From contig JBKHXK010000019.1 of assembly GCA_046566065.1 (NCBI GenBank), positions 1 to 47,711 of the forward strand: a stretch of DNA of 47,711 nt, written 5' to 3'. Made by a program: the position numbers and the translations under genes. The DNA comes from MB1-2 sp046566065 (GTDB lineage Bacteria; Actinomycetota; CADDZG01; WHSQ01). How positions within the stretch are numbered: the first letter of the stretch is position 1; every line of letters begins with the position of its first letter. Under the pieces are notes generated by a model. It was given only the letters and a program-made list of their open reading frames with translations. It searched no databases and was not told the DNA's origin. Of this stretch, positions 1 to 7,619 are shown piece by piece.

Positions 1-360
1 GGGATCGACGATCCCTGCCTCCGCATCGAAGCCGGCATCAAAGCCTCTATCGAGTTCTTCCGCGAGAACCCCGGCCTGTTGAGCCTGCTGAGGACGGCAG
101 CGCGCTACGACGAGTTCTCCGGGCTGGTCGAGAAGGGCCAGGAGATCATCGCCAACGACACCGCGGTGCACATCAAAGAGGGCATGGCTACGGGTTCGTT
201 CAGACAGGGCGACCCGGAGTTGATGGCCCACGGGATCCTCGGAGCCATCTTCCATTTCGTCGAGGTGTACTTCGGCACCTACCCCGAGTCGGCGGGCGAA
301 CGCCCCGAGCTCGCCGACGAAGCCGCCCAGTTCTGCCTAGCCGGCCTCCGCGAACGCTAG
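1..360 (+). CDS. TetR/AcrR-family transcriptional regulator, C-terminal part
   Basis: The frame is open from the first base and ends at TAG 358-360, so the N-terminal helix-turn-helix lies outside the window. The 119 residues seen are all helical in character (IEAGIKASIEFFRENPGLL, then FHFVEVYFGTYPE), typical of the ligand-binding and dimerisation domain of TetR regulators, which ends in this kind of HFVEVYFG helix. An internal TTG at base 79 is not needed as a start because the upstream codons read on in the same frame. Target and ligand cannot be inferred. It is convergent with the aminotransferase gene, and two copies of a palindromic repeat lie between them. The family call rests on the C-terminal half only. 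Confidence 0.6.
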   Translation, partial: GIDDPCLRIEAGIKASIEFFRENPGLLSLLRTAARYDEFSGLVEKGQEIIANDTAVHIKEGMATGSFRQGDPELMAHGILGAIFHFVEVYFGTYPESAGERPELADEAAQFCLAGLRER

Positions 361-363
361 CCC

Positions 364-414
364 TTTTGGGTTAACTCAAGCACGTCTAGACGTGCACCAG
401 CTTCATCAGAACGG
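364..414 (-). repeat. Dispersed palindromic element A, copy 1 (inverted)
   Basis: Read on the minus strand this matches element A copies 2 and 3: it begins CCGTTCTGATG, has a central perfect palindrome GCACGTCTAGACGTGC, and continues GAGTTAACCCA. The right arm is decayed (CAAAA in place of CAGAACGG). It stands head to head with copy 2, 19 bases away, between two convergent genes. Confidence 0.6.
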
Positions 415-433
415 TGCGCTCGGTTGTGGTCTG

Positions 434-486
434 CGTTCTGATGCTCAAAAAGCACGCTGGACCGTGCTCCAGTTAACCCAGAACGG
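434..486 (+). repeat. Dispersed palindromic element A, copy 2
   Basis: A 53-base element identical at 44 of 53 positions to copy 3 at 36339-36391. The outer arms CGTTCTG and CAGAACG pair, the inner stem is AGCACG/CGTGCT, and the segment CCAGTTAACCCAGAACGG is fully conserved. The TAA stop codon of the aminotransferase gene (473-475, minus strand) lies inside it, so the element has been incorporated into the end of that gene. It may serve as a terminator hairpin. Confidence 0.7.
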
Positions 487-1663
487 CGGGGGGGCCTTGG
501 GTTAGGGCTTTGCGGATGCCCCGGATGGCCTGGCGCGTGCGTTGCTCGTTCTCGACGAGCGCGAAGCGCACGTGATCGTCTCCGAGCTTCCCGAAACCGA
601 CGCCGGGAGATACGGCCACCTTGGCCTCCCGCACCAGGAACTTGGAGAACTCGAGCGATCCCATCGCTTTGAAGTCGTCCGGGATCTCGGCCCAGGCGAA
701 CATCGTCGCTGGGGGCCGGGTGATGTTCCAGCCGATCCGCTCCAGACCGTCGCAGAGCGTGTCCCGGCGGGCTCGGTAGATCTCGCGGATCTGCTTCGGC
801 ACTTCGCCGCACTCGTTCAGAGCGATGATCCCGGCGATCTGGATCGGTTGGAAGACTCCGTAGTCGAGGTACGACTTCAGCTTCGTCAACGCGCCCACGA
901 GCTCCGGGTTCCCGACCGCGAAGGCCAGTCGCCACCCGGCCATCGAGTACGACTTCGACATCGAGAAGAACTCGATGCCGACATCCTTCGCCCCTGGGAC
1001 CTGGAGCAATGAAGGAGCTCTTTCGGCGTCGTACACGAGATCGGCGTAGGCGAGGTCGTGGACGATGACCATGTCGCGCGACTTGGCGAACTCGACGAGT
1101 TGGGCGAAGAAATCCAGATCGACCACGGCGCTCGTCGGGTTGTGAGGGAACGAACACAACAACACGCGAGGCTTGGGCTGCGAATGTTCGTACGCCGACA
1201 CCATGTCCGAGAAGAAGTCGGACCCGAACGAGAGAGGCACGCTGGTCACGTTCGCGCCCGACAGGATCATCGAATAGGTGTGGATCGGATAGGTCGGTTC
1301 CGGGACCATCACCGAGTCGCCGGGCTGCAGCAGGACCCATGCTAGATGCGAGAGGCCTTCCTTGGCGCCGATCGTGGCGACCGCCTCGGTCTCGGGGTCG
1401 AGTTCGATCCCCCAAGAGCGCTCGTAGTGATCGCAGATAGCGGCGCGGAGCTTGGGTATCCCCTTCGACGCCGAGTAACGGTGGTTCCGGGGATTCTCGG
1501 CTGCCTCTTGCAGCTTCGCGACCACAGCATCGGGCGTGGGGATGTCCGGGTTGCCCATGCCCAGGTCGACGATGTCCTCGCCATCGCGACGGGCCCGCAT
1601 CTTCAGATCGTTGACGATCGAGAAGACGTACGGAGGGAAGCGATCGATCCTGCGGAAATCCAT
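473..1663 (-). CDS. AlaC-like pyridoxal-phosphate aminotransferase
   Basis: A 396-residue fold-type I aminotransferase. The motif SMSKSYSMAGWRLAFAVGN carries the lysine that binds pyridoxal phosphate. FPHNPTSAVVDLDFF, VHDLAYADLVYD and the N-terminal RIDRFPPYVF...ELGMGNPD-like segment match the AlaC (YfdZ) group, which transaminates between glutamate/2-oxoglutarate and pyruvate/alanine; LL-diaminopimelate aminotransferases are the nearest alternative. The ATG has no Shine-Dalgarno sequence but has TAGGTT six bases upstream (1670-1675), suggesting a leaderless transcript starting between it and the upstream hypothetical gene 30 bases away. The last codons and the stop lie in repeat element A. 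Exact substrate is inferred from similarity. Confidence 0.85.
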   Translation of the reverse strand: MDFRRIDRFPPYVFSIVNDLKMRARRDGEDIVDLGMGNPDIPTPDAVVAKLQEAAENPRNHRYSASKGIPKLRAAICDHYERSWGIELDPETEAVATIGAKEGLSHLAWVLLQPGDSVMVPEPTYPIHTYSMILSGANVTSVPLSFGSDFFSDMVSAYEHSQPKPRVLLCSFPHNPTSAVVDLDFFAQLVEFAKSRDMVIVHDLAYADLVYDAERAPSLLQVPGAKDVGIEFFSMSKSYSMAGWRLAFAVGNPELVGALTKLKSYLDYGVFQPIQIAGIIALNECGEVPKQIREIYRARRDTLCDGLERIGWNITRPPATMFAWAEIPDDFKAMGSLEFSKFLVREAKVAVSPGVGFGKLGDDHVRFALVENEQRTRQAIRGIRKALTQGPPAVLG

Positions 1664-1693
1664 CGCCAGAACCTACAAGGCGGTCCTTGGTCG

Positions 1694-2185
1694 CTAGGCC
1701 GGGCCCTGGGCCCGGACCTTCTCTACCTCCGATAGCGCGGTGCGAAGATCCTGGATCCATTCGGATTCGTTGTCGCCGACGAGCCGGACGCACCACGCCA
1801 GGGCGTGGCTGCGGCTGCGCGCAACCCCCGACTCGACGAGGGTGTCCAGGACCCGGCGTTCCCTCTTCCGGAGCCTGGTCATGACCGGCAAGGCCAGCGT
1901 TGTGAAGTGGCGCTCGAGGTCTCCGCACCGGGCCCCCCACGACACCTTCCGATGGAACAGGCTCTGGGCCTCGTCCGCGATCGCCATGCGTTGGCTCCTG
2001 GTCTCCTCCCGGAACCGCTGGATCCGAGCCGCGCGGGCCGCCGACAGGGCTTCGCCGGAAACGCCCTCCACATCCGGCAGCGTTCCGACCACGAGGATCT
2101 CCTCGCGATCGGCCTCCACCACGGGCGGCCCCTCGAACCAGCCGTCGGGCAAACGGCCGGCGAACCACCCCGAGATCTTCTCCAT
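1694..2185 (-). CDS. Hypothetical protein with a possible ribbon-helix-helix-like segment
   Basis: A 163-residue soluble protein I cannot assign to a named family. It has a long charged middle (RIQRFREETRSQRM) and a C-terminal segment VLDTLVESGVARSRSHALAW that resembles the helix-turn-helix part of ribbon-helix-helix or antitoxin-like proteins. There is no signal peptide or membrane segment. The ATG at 2185 follows GGGAGATGCC, a fair ribosome binding site. It diverges from the HtrA-like gene across only 37 bases that contain a perfect AGTGT-N4-ACACT palindrome, so self-regulation through that site is possible but is inference. High-GC codon use is like that of its neighbours. Confidence 0.6.
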   Translation of the reverse strand: MEKISGWFAGRLPDGWFEGPPVVEADREEILVVGTLPDVEGVSGEALSAARAARIQRFREETRSQRMAIADEAQSLFHRKVSWGARCGDLERHFTTLALPVMTRLRKRERRVLDTLVESGVARSRSHALAWCVRLVGDNESEWIQDLRTALSEVEKVRAQGPA

Positions 2186-2203
2186 GGCATCTCCCTCGTT
2201 GTA

Positions 2204-2217
2204 AGTGTGATTACACT
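2204..2217. promoter_or_regulatory. Palindromic operator-like site in a divergent promoter
   Basis: AGTGT-GATT-ACACT is a perfect 14-base palindrome in the 37-base gap between two divergent genes. TACACT (2212-2217) lies five bases before the ATG of the protease gene and could be its -10 box. TAGTGT on the other strand could be the -10 box of the divergent gene. A protein bound here would block both promoters. Confidence 0.5.
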
Positions 2218-2222
2218 ATTAC

Positions 2223-3164
2223 ATGCTTGAAGATCAGGAGCTCGACCCCTATTCCCGAACCGTCATCTCGGTCGCCGAGCGCCTCACCCCGTCGGTGGCC
2301 AGCCTCCGGATCGGACACCGCACCAGGCGCGGCTTCGCCCAAGGTGGCGGCTCGGCCGTGGTCATCACCCCCGACGGTTTCCTGCTGACCTCCGCGCACG
2401 TGGTGGCGTCGACCGAGAAGGGCGAGGCCTCGTTCTCGGATGGGAGGGAGCTGCGATTCGAGGTGGTGGGCCGCGACGCTCTCTCCGACCTTGCGGTCGT
2501 TCGGGTGGACGCATCCGACCTGAGCGCGGCCCGTCTGGGCGACGCGGACGAGCTGATCGTCGGCCAGCTCGTGATCGCGGCCGGCAACCCCATGGGACTC
2601 TCGGGCTCGGTCACCGCCGGAGTCGTGAGCGCGCTCGGACGTTCGTTCCCGACCAGGGAGGGGTCTGCGGTGCGCGTGGTCGAGAACGTGATCCAGACGG
2701 ACGCGGCCCTCAACCCCGGGAACTCTGGGGGCGCTTTGGCCGACGGCGCGGCCCGCGTCGTCGGGATCAACACCGCGGTCGCAGGCAACGGGCTCGGACT
2801 GGAGGTTCCGATCAACGACATCACCCGCAGGATCGTCGGAGCGCTCATGCACGAAGGCCGCTTCCGACGCGCTTACATCGGGATCGCCGGAGGCCACCGG
2901 CCGCTTCCCCCGCGCGTGGCGGCGGCGACCGGTCGCACCCACGGGATCGAGGTCGTCGAGGTCGTTCCCGGCAGTCCCGCCGACCGCGCCGGGTTGCTGT
3001 CGGAGGACATCCTCTTGGAGATCGACGGGGTGCCGGTCGAGGATGCCGCGGATCTACAGAAACAGATGGTCGATAGCGCGATCGGACGCTCGGTCGAGTT
3101 GAAGCTGTTCCGGGGTGGAGAACCGGTCACGCTCGGCGCGGTGCCGGAAGAGCTGAAGGTCTAG
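2223..3164 (+). CDS. HtrA/Deg-like S1C serine protease with one PDZ domain
   Basis: A 313-residue trypsin-like protease. The catalytic triad is visible as His59 (LTSAHVV), Asp89 (LSDLAVVRV) and Ser168 (NPGNSGGAL). A PDZ domain follows at about 215-310, with the loop YIGIAGG and the typical GSPADRAGLLSEDILLEIDG. Deg proteases cleave or chaperone misfolded proteins, usually outside the cytoplasm, but this protein starts directly with MLEDQELDPYS and has neither signal peptide nor membrane anchor, so it may act in the cytoplasm. No Shine-Dalgarno sequence precedes the ATG, and TACACT five bases upstream points to a leaderless mRNA. Its stop overlaps the convergent phosphatase stop at CTAG 3161-3164. 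Confidence 0.88.
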   Translation: MLEDQELDPYSRTVISVAERLTPSVASLRIGHRTRRGFAQGGGSAVVITPDGFLLTSAHVVASTEKGEASFSDGRELRFEVVGRDALSDLAVVRVDASDLSAARLGDADELIVGQLVIAAGNPMGLSGSVTAGVVSALGRSFPTREGSAVRVVENVIQTDAALNPGNSGGALADGAARVVGINTAVAGNGLGLEVPINDITRRIVGALMHEGRFRRAYIGIAGGHRPLPPRVAAATGRTHGIEVVEVVPGSPADRAGLLSEDILLEIDGVPVEDAADLQKQMVDSAIGRSVELKLFRGGEPVTLGAVPEELKV

Positions 3165-3790
3165 TCGTTCGGGTCCTCGAGGTCGACCGTTGCGCCGTCG
3201 AGACGCTCCAAGCCCCAGACCACGAGCTTCCCGTCGTCTATCTCGGCCTTGATCGAAACGATCCCTCCGTTGCCCACTCCACGAAGCAAGGCGGAACGGC
3301 GATCGTCATAGCCGCATGCCTCGGCGCATATCCAGCGGATCGTGCCCCCATGACTGACCGCGACTATGTCCGACCCCTCGTGCTCGGAGACCGCGTCCTT
3401 GAGGGCGGCCAGGGCCCTGGTGCGCACCTCCGCGGGCGCCTCTCCCCCGGGGCGTTTGTTGTAGTGACGGGCCGCTCCCCAGAGCTCGGGCCACCGACGC
3501 TCGATCTCGGCGACCGGCAGGCCCGTCCATTCGCCCTGGTCGATCTCTCGAAGACGCGTGTCTGTGACGACTTCGAGCCCATGCGAGTGAGCGATCGCCT
3601 CGGCGGTGTCGAAAGCCCGTTGTAGGTCGCTCGAGTAGACGGCTTTGATCGGAAAGGTTGCGAGCTGCTTCGCTGCATCCAGCGCTTGGAGCCTGCCTTT
3701 GTCCGTCAGCGGAACATCTGCCTGACCCTGAGCGCGCTTGTGCATGTTCCATTCGGTTGCGCCATGGCGGACCAAGAAGACCGTGCTCAC
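3161..3790 (-). CDS. Histidine phosphatase family protein (phosphoglycerate mutase-like)
   Basis: A 209-residue protein with the family signature LVRHGATEWN (phospho-accepting His9), the second histidine in VAVSHGGTIRW and the acidic acceptor region REIDQGEWTGL. Members hydrolyse small phosphoesters such as alpha-ribazole phosphate, phosphoglycerate or sugar phosphates; the sequence does not show which. Start is GTG (3788-3790), overlapping the TGA of the copper ATPase gene upstream by four bases (GTGA), so the two are probably co-transcribed. The TAG stop is shared base for base with that of the convergent protease gene (palindrome CTAG). Confidence 0.85.
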   Translation of the reverse strand: MSTVFLVRHGATEWNMHKRAQGQADVPLTDKGRLQALDAAKQLATFPIKAVYSSDLQRAFDTAEAIAHSHGLEVVTDTRLREIDQGEWTGLPVAEIERRWPELWGAARHYNKRPGGEAPAEVRTRALAALKDAVSEHEGSDIVAVSHGGTIRWICAEACGYDDRRSALLRGVGNGGIVSIKAEIDDGKLVVWGLERLDGATVDLEDPND

Positions 3791-5997
3791 GAGCTGGGGT
3801 CGAACCTCCTCAGGCGTAACGCGTTCAGCACGACGCTCACCGAGGAGAACGCCATCGCCGCGGCCGCGATCATGGGATCGAGCACCCCGAACACGGCCGC
3901 CGGGATCGCCAGAACGTTGTAGAAGAAGGCCCAGAAGAGGTTCTGCTTGATGTTTCGCAGGGTGGCCCGCGACAGCGCGATCGCCGTTGACGCGAGCACC
4001 GGATCGCCCCCGATCAGGGTGAGGTCCGCGGCCTCGATCGCCACGTCGGTCCCCGTGCCGATCGCGATCCCGAGGTCTGCCTGTGCCAGGGCCGGAGCAT
4101 CGTTGATCCCGTCGCCGACCATCGCAACCCGTCTCCCCGAGCTCTGAAGCTTCTGGATCTCGGTGACCTTGTCCTCCGGGCGCACCTCTGCGTGGACCTC
4201 TTCGATACCCACCTCGGCGGCGATCGCCCGCGCCGTCACCGGGTTGTCACCGGTCAGGAGCACCGGCCGCAGCCCCTGGAGCTTCAACCGGCGGACGGCC
4301 TCTCGGGCGGTGGGCTTCAGGGTGTCCGCAACCGCTATCAGGCCGATCGGACGCCCGCCGGCGCTCACCCAGACGACCGTCTTGCCCTCCGCCTGCAGCC
4401 GGCCTGCCTCCGTAGCCAGGGCGTCGTTCGACGAGGCCGACACGAAGTCATCCCGGCCGATGCGGATCTCGCGGCCCCCTACAAGCCCCCCGGCTCCAGC
4501 ACCCGATTCGGCGGCGAAGCCCGTCGCCGGGACGACCGATATCCCTCGCTGCTCCGCAGCGCGCACGATCGCCGCGGCGATCGGATGCTCGGAGAGCGCC
4601 TCGACCGCGGCGGCGAGACCAAGCACCTCGGCGTCGCCCTCCTCGTCGGCCGAGAAGACGTCGGTAACGGACATCTCGGCCTTCGTGATGGTGCCGGTCT
4701 TGTCGAGCACGACCGCGTCTAGATGGCCGGAGCGCTCCAGCACGTCGCCCCCCTTGATCACGATGCCCAGGGCCGCTCCCCTGCCGGTCCCGACCATGAT
4801 CGCCGCAGGCGTCGCCAGTCCCATCGCGCAGGGGCAGGCGATGATCAGTACGGCTACCGCGGCCAACAGCGCCGCTTCGAACGAGTGCCCGGTTGCCAGC
4901 CAGCCTGCGAACGTAGCCACCGCGATCCCGATGACGACGGGAACGAACACGGACGCGACACGGTCGGCGAAATGCTCTATCGGAGCCTTGCGGGTCTGTG
5001 CCGCTTCCACCAGTCTGGCTATCTGCGCAAGCGCGGTATCGGTGCCGACACGGGTGGTCTCTACATCGATCGAACCCGATGCGTTCAAGGTCGCTCCGTA
5101 AACCGCATCACCCGGACGCTTGAGCACGGGGACCGACTCCCCCGTGAGCATCGACTCGTCGACCGAGGTCTCACCAGATCGGACGCGGCCGTCGGCCGGG
5201 ATCTTCTCGCCGGGCCTCACGCGGACGATGTCCCCCACCGCCACCTCATCGATGGGCACCGTGACGGTCGTCCCGCCGCGCACCACCGTCGCGCTCTTCG
5301 CGCCCATCTCCAGGAGGTGCTTTATGGCTTGGGATGCCCTGCTCTTCGAGCGATGCTCGAAGTACTTGCCGAGCAGAAGGAAAGTGATGATGACGCCGGC
5401 GGTCTCGAAGTAGATGTCGCCGTGCCCGATCCAGAGCGCGTAGAGCGAGTAGATGAACGCCGCCAAGGTTCCCACGGCGATCAGCGTGTCCATGTTCACC
5501 GAGCGATGCCGAGCTTGTCTCCAGGCGCTGACCAGGAAGGGTCGGCCGGCCCAGAACTCCACCGGGATGATCAGAGCCAACTGCAGCCAGGCGGCCCAGC
5601 CGTGCATGTAACCGGCCATCGCGAGGGCAAGGACGGGGACGGTGAACACCGCCGCGACGACGAAACGCTTCCAGGCTTCCGCGGTGAGCGACTCCTCCCG
5701 GGCCGGGGCGACACCGTGGTCGTGCTCTCCGTGACCCTCGCGGTCGGCCGGGACAACCTTGGGGACCAGTCCGTAGCCGGCTGCCTCTACCGCCCCGACC
5801 AGGTCGTCGTCGATCAGTTCGGCCGAACCCCGCACCGTGGCTTTCTCGAGAGCCAGGTTCACGGTCGCCTCCTGCACTCCCGGAAGCCCCGCCAGGGTCC
5901 GCTCGACCCGGCGGGCGCACGAGGCGCATGTCATCCCGGTCACGTCGAAGTTGCGCTCGTAGGCCTCTTCCCGCGTCGGTTCCTGGGTCATGGACAT
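3787..5997 (-). CDS. copA: Copper-exporting P1B-type ATPase
   Basis: 736 residues, the usual CopA length. One N-terminal heavy-metal domain binds Cu(I) through GMTCASC (Cys24, Cys27). A His-rich linker (GHGEHDHG, about 88-95) follows. The actuator loop has TGES at 285-288, the membrane Cu site is CPC at 388-390, the phosphorylated Asp432 lies in DKTGT, an HP motif occurs in ALSEHPIAAAIV, and MVGDGINDAP closes the ATP domain. It exports Cu(I) across the cytoplasmic membrane. Start could be ATG 5997 or ATG 5991 (MSMTQEP). A palindrome of the CsoR operator type lies ten bases before the start, implying copper-induced expression. No csoR or copZ is in the window. Confidence 0.95.
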   Translation of the reverse strand: MSMTQEPTREEAYERNFDVTGMTCASCARRVERTLAGLPGVQEATVNLALEKATVRGSAELIDDDLVGAVEAAGYGLVPKVVPADREGHGEHDHGVAPAREESLTAEAWKRFVVAAVFTVPVLALAMAGYMHGWAAWLQLALIIPVEFWAGRPFLVSAWRQARHRSVNMDTLIAVGTLAAFIYSLYALWIGHGDIYFETAGVIITFLLLGKYFEHRSKSRASQAIKHLLEMGAKSATVVRGGTTVTVPIDEVAVGDIVRVRPGEKIPADGRVRSGETSVDESMLTGESVPVLKRPGDAVYGATLNASGSIDVETTRVGTDTALAQIARLVEAAQTRKAPIEHFADRVASVFVPVVIGIAVATFAGWLATGHSFEAALLAAVAVLIIACPCAMGLATPAAIMVGTGRGAALGIVIKGGDVLERSGHLDAVVLDKTGTITKAEMSVTDVFSADEEGDAEVLGLAAAVEALSEHPIAAAIVRAAEQRGISVVPATGFAAESGAGAGGLVGGREIRIGRDDFVSASSNDALATEAGRLQAEGKTVVWVSAGGRPIGLIAVADTLKPTAREAVRRLKLQGLRPVLLTGDNPVTARAIAAEVGIEEVHAEVRPEDKVTEIQKLQSSGRRVAMVGDGINDAPALAQADLGIAIGTGTDVAIEAADLTLIGGDPVLASTAIALSRATLRNIKQNLFWAFFYNVLAIPAAVFGVLDPMIAAAAMAFSSVSVVLNALRLRRFDPSS

Positions 5998-6006
5998 GGA
6001 TCGAGT

Positions 6007-6023
6007 ATACCCCCTGGGGGTAT
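6007..6023 (-). promoter_or_regulatory. CsoR/RicR-type copper operator
   Basis: ATACCCCC-T-GGGGGTAT is a perfect 17-base palindrome directly upstream of copA. Copper-sensing CsoR-family repressors of Actinobacteria and Firmicutes bind such TACCCC/GGGGTA palindromes and are released by Cu(I). The last base of the site is the first base of the neighbouring oxidoreductase stop codon, so little room is left for a separate promoter. Confidence 0.8.
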
Positions 6024-6793
6024 CAGCGGCCGCTCTGGATGAGCTGCTTGACCTCGGCCCCCAGGTCCTCGTACAGGTCCGGCCGCCAGGCCTCCGGAAA
6101 TGTGCAGACGAGATGCCTCGCCCCCGCCTCCACGTAGGCGGACAATCTGCGGGCGACCGCCGGGGCCCCGCTCTCTCTGATCACGCCTCCCCAGGTCGGC
6201 TCGACCGCACGTCGCCCGGCGAGCGATGCCACGGTGGCCGCATCGCTCGCGAAGGCGGCGGGAGAGCCTCCCCAACCGTTCCACCCGTCGGCGTAACGGG
6301 CGGCCAGCGACAGCGCATCGTCCGAGCGGCCCCCCACCCACAACCGCGCACCGATAGGTAGATGGTCCCGCAGCAGTACGACGGTGTCTTCGAGCTGTTG
6401 GATGCGCTCATCCCCTCCCCAGTAGGGGATGCCGAAAGCCTCGTTCTCGTCCCGGCTCTTGTGATCGCCGCTTCCTATCCCCACGATGAGCCTGTCCCCC
6501 GCTATGTCCGAGACGGTCTGCACCATGTGAGTGAGCAGCCGCGCGTTGCGCAGCGAGCTGCGCGTCACGAGCGTTCCGATACGGATGCTGTCGGTGGCCT
6601 CGGCCGCCCAGGCCAGCGAGGTCCACTGTTCGAGGATCGGACGTTGCTTGGATCCGCTCAGCGGCCAGAGGTGATCGAAGACCCAGATCGAATCGAGTCC
6701 CGCAGCTTCCGCTCGTCGCACCCCCTCTTTGAACCGGCGAGGATCGTCGGTGAACTGGGGAAGGGTCGCGCCGAGCAGGATCCGCTCGCTCAT
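6023..6793 (-). CDS. LLM-class (luciferase-like, probably F420-dependent) oxidoreductase
   Basis: 256 residues starting at ATG 6793 (MSERILLGATLPQFTDD); the frame stays open further upstream, but that part is antisense noise over the neighbouring membrane-protein gene. Luciferase-like monooxygenase features are GLDSIWVFDHLWPLSG, IRIGTLVTRSSLRN, DRLIVGIGSGDHKSRDE and AARYADGWNGWG. In Actinobacteria most such proteins use reduced F420 or flavin to reduce or oxidise small organic molecules; the substrate is unknown. It is shorter than many relatives (about 280-340 residues) but the barrel looks complete. The ATGA overlap with the upstream membrane-protein gene indicates co-transcription. Confidence 0.82.
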   Translation of the reverse strand: MSERILLGATLPQFTDDPRRFKEGVRRAEAAGLDSIWVFDHLWPLSGSKQRPILEQWTSLAWAAEATDSIRIGTLVTRSSLRNARLLTHMVQTVSDIAGDRLIVGIGSGDHKSRDENEAFGIPYWGGDERIQQLEDTVVLLRDHLPIGARLWVGGRSDDALSLAARYADGWNGWGGSPAAFASDAATVASLAGRRAVEPTWGGVIRESGAPAVARRLSAYVEAGARHLVCTFPEAWRPDLYEDLGAEVKQLIQSGR

Positions 6794-7581
6794 GCGCCGT
6801 TGACCATGAGGTAGCGAACCATGAACTCCGCCACGCCGGCCGAGAGGATGGCGACATACAGGAGGCCGGTCGCGGACTGGATGGATCGGATCTGCACGCA
6901 GCGACGCGCTCCCCACGCGACCGCTCCGGTGAGCCCCAGCATCGACAGCCACACGAAGAAGAAGATGAACGAGAAGGACTCGCCGAAACCCGGGATGCCG
7001 AGCACGGCCCCCTCGGTGCTGGCGCTCGTTAATTCGCCGTAGGACACCACACCCGCGAGGCCCGACGTAACCACCCCCACCAGGCAGAGGTCGGTGAGCC
7101 GACCTAGGGCCCAGGTCTTCAATCCGGGTTGATTGAGATACCAGTGTCCGAGCATCATCCCGTTCGTAACCGCGCCGAGCAGCAACGCGCCGGAGACCAG
7201 CCCGAGAGCTGCGAGAACAGGTGCCCAGCCCACTATGTGTCGCGCAGACAGCGCCAGGGCGGCTACGCCCGCCACACCCGCCAGGGCCCCCGTCACGACT
7301 CCCACGACGTCCCCACGCACGTACTGTGCCGCCGCGAAGGCGAGCGTCAGCACGGCGAGCGCGAGGACGAAAGCGGGCTGGGGGCCGGGTTCGGCAACGT
7401 TCTCGAGGGCGGCCCGGTTGGCGAACACGGCCATCGCGCCCACGGCTAACACCGCCCACGCAGTTATCCGGAAATGGCCCCTGCGCACCACCTGCCAGGA
7501 CTGGCTCCAGGCCGCGACGGCGGCCCATCCCGCAGCCCACTCCACCAGGACGAGAGCGAGCACGGCTCCGGCGCCCCTCAT
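6790..7581 (-). CDS. Polytopic membrane protein of unknown function
   Basis: 263 residues with about seven hydrophobic segments (for example VLALVLVEWAAGWAAVAAW, LAALGLVSGALLLGAV, FSFIFFFVWLSMLGLTGAV). The loop GMMLGHWYLNQPGLKTWALG is distinctive: a histidine and tryptophan at a membrane edge, reminiscent of membrane subunits that touch quinone or haem, though I cannot name the family. Its ATG at 7581 has no clear ribosome binding site. The TGA overlaps the ATG of the flavin oxidoreductase by four bases, so the two may act together in a membrane-linked redox step; that is inference from position only. Confidence 0.7.
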   Translation of the reverse strand: MRGAGAVLALVLVEWAAGWAAVAAWSQSWQVVRRGHFRITAWAVLAVGAMAVFANRAALENVAEPGPQPAFVLALAVLTLAFAAAQYVRGDVVGVVTGALAGVAGVAALALSARHIVGWAPVLAALGLVSGALLLGAVTNGMMLGHWYLNQPGLKTWALGRLTDLCLVGVVTSGLAGVVSYGELTSASTEGAVLGIPGFGESFSFIFFFVWLSMLGLTGAVAWGARRCVQIRSIQSATGLLYVAILSAGVAEFMVRYLMVNGA

Positions 7582-7619
7582 GAGCGCATCACACGCACGG
7601 GAAGATCAGCTTCGCCGCT

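Noticed and set aside
357..2168. Open frame of 603 codons on the minus strand
   Set aside because: It is rich in Arg, Pro and Gly and overlaps the AlaC-like and hypothetical genes in another frame; it is a by-product of high-GC codon use.
4723..6042. Open frame of 439 codons on the plus strand
   Set aside because: It lies antisense to copA, whose motifs are all intact; composition is that of a shadow frame.
7160..7180. TTCGTAACCGCGCC resembling palindromic element B
   Set aside because: It is inside the membrane-protein coding sequence, matches only the first half and has no hairpin partner.
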